DNA from: Actinacidiphila cocklensis
GTDB taxonomy: Bacteria > Actinomycetota > Actinomycetes > Streptomycetales > Streptomycetaceae
Direction: 5' to 3'
Length of the DNA: 41,106 nucleotides
Assembly (NCBI RefSeq): GCF_907177275.1
Contig: NZ_CAJSLV010000094.1
Coordinates: forward strand, 1-41,106
The notes beneath the pieces are model-generated. The model was not told the DNA's origin. It made no database searches and saw nothing but the letters and a program-made list of their open reading frames with translations. Below are positions 1 to 6,506 of the stretch, in pieces. The first letter of the stretch is position 1. Each line of letters begins with the position of its first letter. Made by a program: the position numbers and the translations under genes.

Positions 1-147
1 AGACCGCCGCCCGCGGCGCCAGAGCGCCGTCGACGTACAGCTGCCGCGAATCGGAACCGGCCGGCACGGACGCGGCGTAGATGTTGCTCGACGCGTCCTT
101 CAGCGTCCACCCCGTCACCTGCTGCCCACCCGACAGCACCGGCTGCT
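1..147. repeat. Inverted duplicate block shared with 21082-21228
   Basis: Read by eye, this block is the reverse complement of 21082-21228 with one mismatch in 147 bases (GCTGAAGG against GCTGCAGG). It codes for the same segment in both beta-helix paralogues. It probably continues past the window edge. Confidence 0.9.
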
Positions 148-499
148 CACCGGGGGCCGCCTGCCAGATGACCTGGTGGCCGTTGCTGCCGGAGTCCGCG
201 CTGCCCAGTACGAGCGGGGACGACATGCGGTACGTGCCGCCCGCCAGTTGCACGACGATGTCACCGCTCATGTTCCCGTCGATGGCCTCGACCGCTGTCT
301 TCGCCTGGGCCGGAGAACAGGGCGCTGACGCGGAGCACGCGGTGCCGCTGCCGGCCGGGGAAGCGTAAAGGGTGGTCATGGTCGCAGCGTGCGACGTCAC
401 GGCCGGAGCGGCGAGCACGGCGCCGACGGCGAGCGCCGCGACAAGAGCCGCTCTCGGTGGTCGGCTGCGGTGCGGGCGCGTACGGGAGGGGAAGATCAT
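1..499 (-). CDS. Secreted right-handed beta-helix protein, N-terminal part (cut by window edge)
   Basis: The frame starts at an ATG at 499-497 and runs off the left edge, so about 166 residues are visible. Residues 1 to about 38 form a secretion signal (Arg-rich start, Ala/Val-rich core, Ala-rich end). The mature part opens with TLYASPAGSGTACS and an ADSGSNGH stretch, the N-terminal pattern of actinobacterial right-handed parallel beta-helix CAZyme-like proteins. It is a paralogue of the complete gene at 20748-23669. The visible C-terminal 49 codons are nearly identical in DNA to that gene, while the signal peptide and first strand are quite different. A start-proximal GAGAGCGGACC gives a modest ribosome site. 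The exact enzyme class (GH141- or GH120-like are candidates) cannot be settled from this fragment. Confidence 0.8.
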   Translation of the reverse strand, partial: MIFPSRTRPHRSRPPRAALVAALAVGAVLAAPAVTSHAATMTTLYASPAGSGTACSASAPCSPAQAKTAVEAIDGNMSGDIVVQLAGGTYRMSSPLVLGSADSGSNGHQVIWQAAPGEQPVLSGGQQVTGWTLKDASSNIYAASVPAGSDSRQLYVDGALAPRAAV

Positions 500-710
500 G
501 GTCCGCTCTCTTTCTGCATGGGTGAGAAGTCGGTTACGCGGGCTGGGAGGCTCGCGCTGCCGGCGTGTGCCCCATCCGCGGGCCGATCGCTATACCACCT
601 ATGCCATCCCCGCTCCGGACGATGAATCAGTCTCTTCCAAAGAAGATCGAAGCATCACAAGTGCCGGAATGATTTGCGCGCTCCAGATGGCGCCAGCTGG
701 ACTGGAGGAA

Positions 711-722
711 GCGAGCGCTCGC
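711..722. promoter_or_regulatory. LacI-family-like palindrome (variant)
   Basis: GCGAGCGCTCGC is a perfect 12-base palindrome 212 bases upstream of the beta-helix gene start. It differs from the window consensus GTKAGCGYTMAC at the second and eleventh positions, so it is a weaker candidate than the others. Confidence 0.45.
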
Positions 723-774
723 ATGCAGTGGGGATACAAGGGCGGGCGGAGAAACCTGGGGCGGAGAGTGCCGA

Positions 775-811
775 AATGAGACTGACACATTCTCGTGCCG
801 AACCTCAAGAG
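775..811 (-). promoter_or_regulatory. Two-part upstream element, copy 1
   Basis: AATGAGACTGACACAT (775-790), then 13 unrelated bases, then CTCAAGAG (804-811). The same two blocks with the same spacing occur at 26932-26968. Read on the minus strand the element gives TTGAG, then an 18-base gap, then CAGTCT, which could be a promoter for the beta-helix gene 276 bases away. The promoter reading is inference. Confidence 0.55.
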
Positions 812-945
812 GTGCGTCACACAGAGCTTTCGGACTCCGGATCGATGCCGGCTGGACGGCCTGATCCACCGACGGTCCGCGACCTGTCGGACCTCGGCCA
901 CCGCAAGGCCCGCCCTGGTGAACCGCGCCCCGGAGCGGTGCGGCC

Positions 946-985
946 GGCCCCTTGCTCACCCGGAGCGCCGGGCGAGCAGGGGGCC
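946..985 (-). terminator. Long hairpin downstream of the cutinase gene
   Basis: GGCCCCTTGCTCACCCGG (946-963) pairs with 968-985 over 18 positions with two G-T pairs and a 4-base loop. It lies about 100 bases beyond the cutinase stop. Confidence 0.6.
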
Positions 986-1082
986 GCACCGCCGCAACCC
1001 GGGGGCGGCACCATCCAGCGCGCTCTCGCCGATGCGGGACTGAGTACCCCTACGACTTCTCTGTCACCCCGTCCCGCACGGG

Positions 1083-2414
1083 TCAGGGACTGGTGCAGCT
1101 CAACGAGGCGTCGGTGGGCGCCCCGGCGCCGAGGAACCCGAACGTGGTCGACGTGGACGGTTGCAGTGAGCCGTTGTAGGACACGTTGCCCACCGACACA
1201 TCAGAGCCGCTGGTAGTGACGGCGCCGTTCCACACCTGACTGATGCTCTGGCCGCTGCCGAGCGTCCACCGTACGGTCCAGCCGCTGATCGGCTGGCCGC
1301 CTGCCGTGACCTTGACCTCGCCCTGGAAGCCGCCGGACCAGGTGTTGACGGTCGTGTACGTCGCTGTGCAAGCGCCCCCTGAGGTGCCTCCGGAGGTGGT
1401 GCCGCCGCCGACCGTCCCACCGGTCGTGGTCCCACCGGTCGTGGTCCCGCCGGTCGTGGTCCCACCGGTCGTGGTCCCACCGGTGGTTGTCCCACCGCTG
1501 GTTGTCCCACCGCTGGTGGTTCCGCCCGGGGGCACGTAGGGGCACTTGCTGTGGTAGATCGAAATGCCGCTGGGATCGGCCAGTGACGGGCACAGGAACT
1601 GCGTGTAGCGGGTGTCGTTGTCGACGAAGATCTTGAGCCAGGGGATCAGGAGGCGCATCTCGGTGCTCTGCGGATGGGTGTAGTAGACGTGGTCGGCGCC
1701 GGCGATCTGCACGAAGTCGCTCTGGGCGGCGGCCGGCATGGTGGCGTAGAGGCCGTCGAGATACGAGGGAGTGACCACGGTGTCGTTCTGCCCGGCCATG
1801 ACCATCGTCGGCACCTGGTCGGTGGACATGTTCTGCGACGGCGAGAAGGGCGCCAGGGCGACCGCGGCCTTGAGCGACGGCCGGTGCTCGGAGGCGTACA
1901 CCACGCCACCACCCCCCATGGAGTGGCCGATCACGGACAGCCGGCTCGTATCGACGCGGTCCCGCACCGGACTCCGCTGGGTGAGGTAGTCCAGCGCCGC
2001 CAGGAGTTGGGTTCCCCGAGCGGCGTCGTAGTCGGTGCGGCTGTTGGTCTCGATGCCGATCACAACGAACCCGAAGGAGGACAGCCAGGGTCCCATCCAG
2101 GCTTCCTCATCGGCGAACAGGGCGGTGTAACCGGGGACGATCGCCACCGCGCCCCAGGTGCCCGCGCTGGTGTCGGTGGGATAGTAGACCGTGCCGCCGT
2201 TGAATCCGTTGCCCGGCGCGACGCTCATCTGCGCCGTGGCGAACGGCCCCCTGGAGGCGGCCACACCGGCCAGCGTCGGGTCGGGTCCACGCTGGTACGG
2301 ATTGTCCGCAGCCGCTGCGGGCTGGAACGCCAGCATCGCCGCCAGCAGGCCCGCGACGGCCACCAGCACGGCCACGATCATCCTGACCGACCCGGGCCGT
2401 AAACCCTGGTACAT
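1083..2414 (-). CDS. Secreted cutinase/PET-hydrolase-like polyesterase with C-terminal CBM2
   Basis: 443 residues. Signal peptide about 1-36; alpha/beta-hydrolase domain about 37-293; a Thr/Gly-rich linker about 297-345; then a family 2 carbohydrate-binding module. The catalytic part is a close match to the actinobacterial cutinase (Thermobifida/LCC) family: it starts NPYQRGPDPT and keeps DNDTRYTQFLC. Catalytic residues visible are Ser165 in GHSMGGGG, Asp211 in QNDTV and His242 in GADHVYY; oxyanion-hole candidates are Tyr96 (PGYT) and Met166. Cys275 and Cys291 probably form the family's C-terminal disulfide. The usual substrate-clamp Trp-His pair is Phe190-Ser191 here. The CBM2 has the expected surface Trp residues and should dock the enzyme on cellulose, suggesting cutin or other wall-bound esters as the natural substrate. 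The ATG at 2414 is chosen for its GGAG site and because the signal peptide follows directly. Confidence 0.93.
   Translation of the reverse strand: MYQGLRPGSVRMIVAVLVAVAGLLAAMLAFQPAAAADNPYQRGPDPTLAGVAASRGPFATAQMSVAPGNGFNGGTVYYPTDTSAGTWGAVAIVPGYTALFADEEAWMGPWLSSFGFVVIGIETNSRTDYDAARGTQLLAALDYLTQRSPVRDRVDTSRLSVIGHSMGGGGVVYASEHRPSLKAAVALAPFSPSQNMSTDQVPTMVMAGQNDTVVTPSYLDGLYATMPAAAQSDFVQIAGADHVYYTHPQSTEMRLLIPWLKIFVDNDTRYTQFLCPSLADPSGISIYHSKCPYVPPGGTTSGGTTSGGTTTGGTTTGGTTTGGTTTGGTTTGGTVGGGTTSGGTSGGACTATYTTVNTWSGGFQGEVKVTAGGQPISGWTVRWTLGSGQSISQVWNGAVTTSGSDVSVGNVSYNGSLQPSTSTTFGFLGAGAPTDASLSCTSP
1411..1522. repeat. 15-base tandem repeat coding the cutinase linker
   Basis: About seven to eight copies of a 15-base unit (ACCGGTCGTGGTCCC and variants) encode TTTGG/TTSGG linker repeats between the hydrolase domain and CBM2. 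The most uniform copies are in the middle. Such arrays can change in copy number by slippage. Confidence 0.85.
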
Positions 2415-3075
2415 CGTCCATCTCCGGGCGCCCGTGGGCGCCTCCCACGCTACGTGCTGCACGGCACGTCTCCCTTCCGGACAGCGGGCGGCTCGAACAC
2501 CGGCCTGCTGATCGTCATGTGTCCCTTGGCGGGTGGAGGAAAAGGGACCTCGGCGCCGCCACACGGTCCGCCTGCTGGCAGGCAGGAATCGCGCAGCGTC
2601 GGCGGCGCGCGCCGAGGTCCCGTCCCCGGCGGCTCAGACCGGCACGAGGCCGGCCTGCGGTGCGATACGCCGGGGGGTCATGCGGAAGGCCGCGGCAGGG
2701 CCGCTCCCCCCGAGGTCGCATCGCCTGAAGGTCCGGTGCTGGGTGGTGACGCTGGAGGGGACATCACTCCAGTGAGCCATGACGTCACGAATCGTTCTCC
2801 TCGCATGTGGGGGGATGTCTGCGCGCCGGTCGGGAATGGTGGTTCCCGACTCGATGCGAGCGCGCACTCGGTCGGACGGTTCACACTCCGTCAGGGGCGA
2901 GTAATACCGGTGGGGGGTGCCGCGTGCACGGATTCGGTGTGCTGCAGGAGAGATTGCTGTTCATGCCCTACTCGTCCCGGCCTGGGACCGACGCTCCGGC
3001 CGTCACCCACGCTCATCAAAGGGGCACAGTCCGGCACGTGAGCTGGGCGCCATTGGGGAGATCACCTCCTGCATT

Positions 3076-3087
3076 GTTAGCGCTAAC
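3076..3087. promoter_or_regulatory. LacI-family-like operator
   Basis: GTTAGCGCTAAC, a perfect 12-base palindrome of the same type as those upstream of the xylanase and arabinofuranosidase genes. The only gene it could control upstream is the cutinase (minus strand). Confidence 0.6.
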
Positions 3088-3203
3088 TACCGTTCTTTCC
3101 GAAGGGAGTAGCGGAGTGGTTCCCCACATACATGGGATGTCCAGGGCAAAACGCTCCACCCATCCAGCGCTCTTGTCAAGGGCCTCTGCCGCACCTCCTG
3201 CCT

Positions 3204-3239
3204 CAGCTGTGCCGCCCGCTGTGGGGGGCGGCGCAGCTG
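3204..3239 (-). terminator. Terminator hairpin of the GH12 gene
   Basis: CAGCTGTGCCGCCC (3204-3217) pairs with 3226-3239 over 14 positions with one G-T pair. It starts 4 bases beyond the GH12 stop codon. Confidence 0.75.
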
Positions 3240-3243
3240 GAGG

Positions 3244-4413
3244 TCAGGAGCAGGAGGTGCCGTTGAGGGTGAAGCCGGCAGGTTGGGCGTAGGTGCCGGA
3301 GTATGTGCCCTGGAAGCCGAAGGACTGCGTACCGCCGGCCGGTATCTGGGCGTTGTAGGAGAGACTGGACGCGGTGACAGACCCGGAGGAGGGCGACACG
3401 GTCGCGTTCCAGGCGCTGGTGATCGACTGGCCGGACGGGAGGGTGAAGCCGAGCTTCCAGCCGTTGACGGCGCTGGACCCGGTGTTGGCCACGGTGACGT
3501 TGGCGGTGTAGCCGCCCGCCCAGGTCTGCGGGGTGACGGTGACCTTGCAGGACGGGGAACCGGAACCGCCGGTGGTGCCGCCACTGGTCGTACCGCCGGT
3601 GGTCGTACCGCCGGTGGTCGAGCCGCCGCCGATGTTCACCGAGGACGAGAAGGAGGTCACCGCCAGGCCGGCGCCGTTCTGCCAGGGCTCGAAGCCCGCC
3701 TGGACGCTGGTGAGGTACCAGGAGCTCTGGGCCATACCCCGGTTGATCGTCTCGTTGGCGAAGGCCTTGACGTCGAAGTTCCAGCTGCCGATGGCCGAGG
3801 GAGCCACGAAGGAGATCACGTCGTTGGAGCCGTTGTTGCCGGTCCACACGTCCCAGCTGCGGCCACCCACGTTCGCGGTACCGACGCGGGAGCCGACCGG
3901 CTGGACGGGGCTGGTCTGGTGGTACCAGACCATGATCTCGGTCTTGTTGACGCCGTCCTTCCTGGGCGTCGGGTCGAGCCAGATGTCGTACGCGGCGTCG
4001 TAGACGGCGTTGCCGACGTAGTTGAACGAGACGCTCGTCGGCGCACTGCTGATCGCGCTGAGCTGCGCGGGCAGGTTGGTGCCCGGTGAGCAGTTGGTGT
4101 AGTGGCAGCCGTAGAAGACCGACGGATAGGACTTGGGACCGCCGTTGGTGGCGGTGCCGTCGGCTTGGGTGATCTGGAAGCCGCTGCTGGTGACGTTGAT
4201 GCACTGGGTCGCGGTGGTGCCCCAGCGGTTGTTCTGGACCACGTAGCGGCCCTGGATGGTGGTCGAGCCGTACTGGTCACAGATCTGGGTGTCGGCATGG
4301 GCGGCCGGAGCAGCAGTCAGGGCGATGAGTCCGCCGACGGCGACGCCGAGCGCCACGACGGCTGACAGCACGGCCTTGCGGGTCGACCGGAAGGCTCGCT
4401 GAAGTGTCGACAT
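3244..4413 (-). CDS. Secreted GH12 endoglucanase with C-terminal CBM2
   Basis: 389 residues: signal peptide about 1-40 ending AAHA, GH12 catalytic domain about 41-260, a TTGG/TTSGG linker about 262-288, and a CBM2 to the end. The GH12 domain begins ICDQYGSTTIQGRYVVQNN, as in Streptomyces CelB-type enzymes. The nucleophile is probably Glu159 in TEIMVWY and the acid/base Glu242 in GFEPWQNG. It should cut beta-1,4-glucan chains in the jelly-roll fold with retention. The start is supported by GAAGGGA 6 bases upstream and the Arg/Lys-rich signal N-region. It is transcribed divergently from the GH10 xylanase, with a perfect CebR-type box 76 bases before its ATG, so induction by cello-oligosaccharides is likely. 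Confidence 0.95.
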   Translation of the reverse strand: MSTLQRAFRSTRKAVLSAVVALGVAVGGLIALTAAPAAHADTQICDQYGSTTIQGRYVVQNNRWGTTATQCINVTSSGFQITQADGTATNGGPKSYPSVFYGCHYTNCSPGTNLPAQLSAISSAPTSVSFNYVGNAVYDAAYDIWLDPTPRKDGVNKTEIMVWYHQTSPVQPVGSRVGTANVGGRSWDVWTGNNGSNDVISFVAPSAIGSWNFDVKAFANETINRGMAQSSWYLTSVQAGFEPWQNGAGLAVTSFSSSVNIGGGSTTGGTTTGGTTSGGTTGGSGSPSCKVTVTPQTWAGGYTANVTVANTGSSAVNGWKLGFTLPSGQSITSAWNATVSPSSGSVTASSLSYNAQIPAGGTQSFGFQGTYSGTYAQPAGFTLNGTSCS

Positions 4414-4488
4414 GCTTGTCCCTTCGACAGGCGCTGAGGTGGGGGGAGAGGAACAGGCAGAGCGTGGAATCCCCTCTCGGGACGGCGA

Positions 4489-4502
4489 TGGGAGCGCTCC
4501 CA
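4489..4502 (-). promoter_or_regulatory. CebR-type operator
   Basis: TGGGAGCGCTCCCA is a perfect 14-base palindrome identical to the known Streptomyces CebR box, which a LacI-family repressor binds in the absence of cellobiose or cellotriose. It lies 76 bases upstream of the GH12 start. Confidence 0.88.
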
Positions 4503-4585
4503 CACAACTCCGGGCACAGATCACGGAACGAGCCGTCTCGCAGGCGACGACGGTTCGGCAGAAGCGCGTCCCTGCCCGGTGTGCG

Positions 4586-4596
4586 CGAAACGTTCG
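4586..4596. promoter_or_regulatory. CGAAA-type inverted repeat
   Basis: CGAAACGTTCG, one base from the CGAAACTTTCG repeat known from actinomycete xylanase promoters. Confidence 0.55.
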
Positions 4597-4639
4597 CAAG
4601 TGTGCGCGCGCAGGGCTCGAAACGTCAACGCTCGGGAGT

Positions 4640-4650
4640 CGAGATTTTCG
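4640..4650. promoter_or_regulatory. CGAAA-type inverted repeat
   Basis: CGAGATTTTCG, one base from the symmetric CGAAANTTTCG pattern; second copy in the GH12/GH10 control region. Confidence 0.5.
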
Positions 4651-4823
4651 GTACCCGCCGTCGGCCGGAATCAGGACGATCGCTCTCCGATCCGCCCGGC
4701 CCCTGGTCGCGGCGCTGCCGGCCGGGCGAGTTGGGCGGGCGCACCGCCCACGCACGCGCCTCGCACGAGAGGGGCTCCGTGCGAGATGTATTGACGCGTT
4801 CAGATGGGCGCCCTAAGGTGCCG

Positions 4824-4834
4824 CGAAACGATCG
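4824..4834. promoter_or_regulatory. CGAAA-type inverted repeat (weak)
   Basis: CGAAACGATCG, two mismatches from CGAAANTTTCG, 150 bases upstream of the xylanase start. A further imperfect copy (CGGAAGTTTCA) follows at about 4846. Confidence 0.4.
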
Positions 4835-4880
4835 CAGGGCTCTCGGAAGTTTCAGTCACGGAGGCAAAGTTCGGCAAGAT

Positions 4881-4892
4881 GTTAGCGCTCAC
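4881..4892 (+). promoter_or_regulatory. LacI-family-like operator of the GH10 xylanase
   Basis: GTTAGCGCTCAC, a hybrid of the two half sites GTTAGC and GTGAGC seen across the window, 92 bases upstream of the xylanase ATG. Confidence 0.7.
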
Positions 4893-4983
4893 CTACGCCC
4901 CATGCAGGCAGTGCGCCGATAGCAGCCGGGCGCCGGCCTCCGGTCTGTGCCCTGTCCCCCCACCGTAAGGAGCACCTACCGAC

Positions 4984-6435
4984 ATGTCTTGGCTCAACAG
5001 GCACCGAAGCGTTCACAGAAAGGCGGTGGCCGCGGCCACCGGAGTGGCGGTCAGCGCCTCACTGGCTGTCGTCGCCCTGGCGACGACAGCGCCCCATGCC
5101 GCAGCGGCGAGTTCGCTGGGTTCCGCGGCTGCGCAGTCGGGCCGGTATTTCGGTACGGCGGTGGCGGCGGGCAAGCTGGGCAACTCGACGTACTCCACGA
5201 TTCTCGACCGGGAGTTCAACATGATCACCCCGGAGAACGAGATGAAGTGGGACACCACTGAACCGTCCCGGGGGAACTTCAACTTCGGTCCCGCCGACCA
5301 GATCGTCAGCCACGCCCAGGCCCACGGCCAGCGGATGCGCGGTCACACCCTGGTGTGGCACTCGCAGCTGCCCTCCTGGGTGTCCGGGCTGTCGGCGTCT
5401 GATCTGCAGTCCGCCATGGACAACCACATCACGCAGGAGATGACGCACTTCAAGGGCAAGATCTACGCCTGGGACGTGGTCAACGAGGCGTTCGCCGACG
5501 GTGGCAGCGGCCAGCACCGCAGCTCGCCGTTCCAGGACAAGCTCGGCAACGGCTTCATCGAGCACGCCTTCCGCACCGCGAGGTCCGTCGACTCCTCGGC
5601 CAAGCTCTGCTACAACGACTACAACATCGAGAACTGGTCCGACGCCAAGACCCAGGGCGTCTACAACATGGTCAAGGACTTCAAGTCCCGCGGCGTGCCC
5701 ATCGACTGCGTCGGCTTCCAGAGCCACTTCGGGACCGGAGGACCCCCCTCCAGCTTCCAGACCACCCTGTCGAACTTCGCCGCCCTCGGCGTCGACGTCC
5801 AGATCACCGAACTCGACATCGCCCAAGCCTCCTCCACGAACTACACCAACACCGTCCAGGCCTGCATGAACGTCGCCCGCTGCACCGGAATCACCGTCTG
5901 GGGCATCCGCGACAGCGACTCCTGGCGCTCGAGCGACAACCCCCTGCTCTTCGACAGCAACGGCAACGCCAAGTCCGCCTACACCGCCGTACTCAACACC
6001 CTCAACGGCGGCGGCACGACGACGACGCCGACCTCGCCGACCACACCGCCGACCAACGGCGGCACCAGGGCGATCAAGGGTGTCGCCTCCGGGCGCTGCG
6101 TGGACGTGCCCAACTCCACCACCACCGATGGCACCCAACTGCAGTTGTGGGACTGCAGCGGCCAGGCCAACCAGCAGTGGACCTACACCTCCGACAGCGA
6201 GTTGCAGATCCTGGGGAGCAAGTGCCTGGACGCTGCCGGTACCGGCAACGGCGTCAAGGTGCAGATCTACTCCTGCTGGGGTGGCGACAACCAGAAGTGG
6301 CGCGTCAACTCCGACGGCACCATCGTCGGCGTCCAGTCCGGGCTGTGCCTGGACGCGACCGGCGCCGGCACCGCCAACGGGACGAAGATCGAGCTGTGGG
6401 CCTGCAATGGGGGCAGCAACCAGAAGTGGAGCTGA
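4984..6435 (+). CDS. Secreted GH10 endo-1,4-beta-xylanase with C-terminal CBM13
   Basis: 483 residues: signal peptide about 1-42, GH10 (beta/alpha)8 barrel about 43-345, a Thr/Pro linker, and a ricin-B-type CBM13 about 357-483 with three QxW-type repeats. The layout is that of the S. olivaceoviridis xylanase FXYN and S. lividans XlnA families. The acid/base is Glu168 in WDVVNEAF and the nucleophile Glu276 in ITELDIA; the HTLVWHSQLPSW substrate strand is intact. It should hydrolyse the xylan backbone outside the cell, with the CBM13 binding xylan or galactosyl side groups. The ATG at 4984 is followed at once by a basic signal N-region; AAGGAG lies 11 bases upstream, a rather long spacing. The upstream region carries both CGAAA repeats and a LacI-like box. 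Confidence 0.96.
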   Translation: MSWLNRHRSVHRKAVAAATGVAVSASLAVVALATTAPHAAAASSLGSAAAQSGRYFGTAVAAGKLGNSTYSTILDREFNMITPENEMKWDTTEPSRGNFNFGPADQIVSHAQAHGQRMRGHTLVWHSQLPSWVSGLSASDLQSAMDNHITQEMTHFKGKIYAWDVVNEAFADGGSGQHRSSPFQDKLGNGFIEHAFRTARSVDSSAKLCYNDYNIENWSDAKTQGVYNMVKDFKSRGVPIDCVGFQSHFGTGGPPSSFQTTLSNFAALGVDVQITELDIAQASSTNYTNTVQACMNVARCTGITVWGIRDSDSWRSSDNPLLFDSNGNAKSAYTAVLNTLNGGGTTTTPTSPTTPPTNGGTRAIKGVASGRCVDVPNSTTTDGTQLQLWDCSGQANQQWTYTSDSELQILGSKCLDAAGTGNGVKVQIYSCWGGDNQKWRVNSDGTIVGVQSGLCLDATGAGTANGTKIELWACNGGSNQKWS

Positions 6436-6454
6436 ACCGGCAGCAGTAGTGCCT

Positions 6455-6490
6455 CCGCTCCCCCGGCCTCGTCGTAGGCCGGGGGAGCGG
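6455..6490. terminator. Bidirectional terminator between GH10 and GH27 genes
   Basis: CCGCTCCCCCGGCCT (6455-6469) pairs perfectly over 15 bases with 6476-6490, with a 6-base loop, between two convergent stop codons. Confidence 0.88.
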
Positions 6491-6506
6491 TCATCTTGGG
6501 TTCGGG

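Larger units (their letters stand above)
500..1082. other. 583-base non-coding upstream region
   Basis: No convincing gene is seen here; the open frames have the wrong codon bias and no start signals. It holds the upstream region of the minus-strand beta-helix gene, a GAGCGCTC palindrome (711-722), a two-part element repeated at 26932-26968 (775-811), and a long hairpin (946-985) that probably ends the cutinase transcript. Confidence 0.6.
2415..3243. other. 829-base region without a gene, upstream of the cutinase
   Basis: No open frame here looks coding. It contains the GH12 terminator hairpin at 3204-3239 and a perfect LacI-like palindrome at 3076-3087, which is 662 bases from the cutinase start. 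Whether a missed short gene or a long leader explains the length cannot be seen. Confidence 0.5.
4414..4983. promoter_or_regulatory. Divergent GH12/GH10 control region
   Basis: 570 bases with no gene. It carries one CebR-type box (4489-4502), at least three CGAAA-type inverted repeats (4586-4596, 4640-4650, 4824-4834), a CGAAACG half site at 4618-4624, and a hybrid LacI-like operator (4881-4892). Cellulose-type control appears on the GH12 side and xylan-type control on the GH10 side. Confidence 0.7.

Noticed and set aside
2454..3041. 195-codon plus-strand frame upstream of the cutinase
   Set aside because: It overlaps the cutinase signal region and upstream DNA, has no start signal and low-complexity composition.
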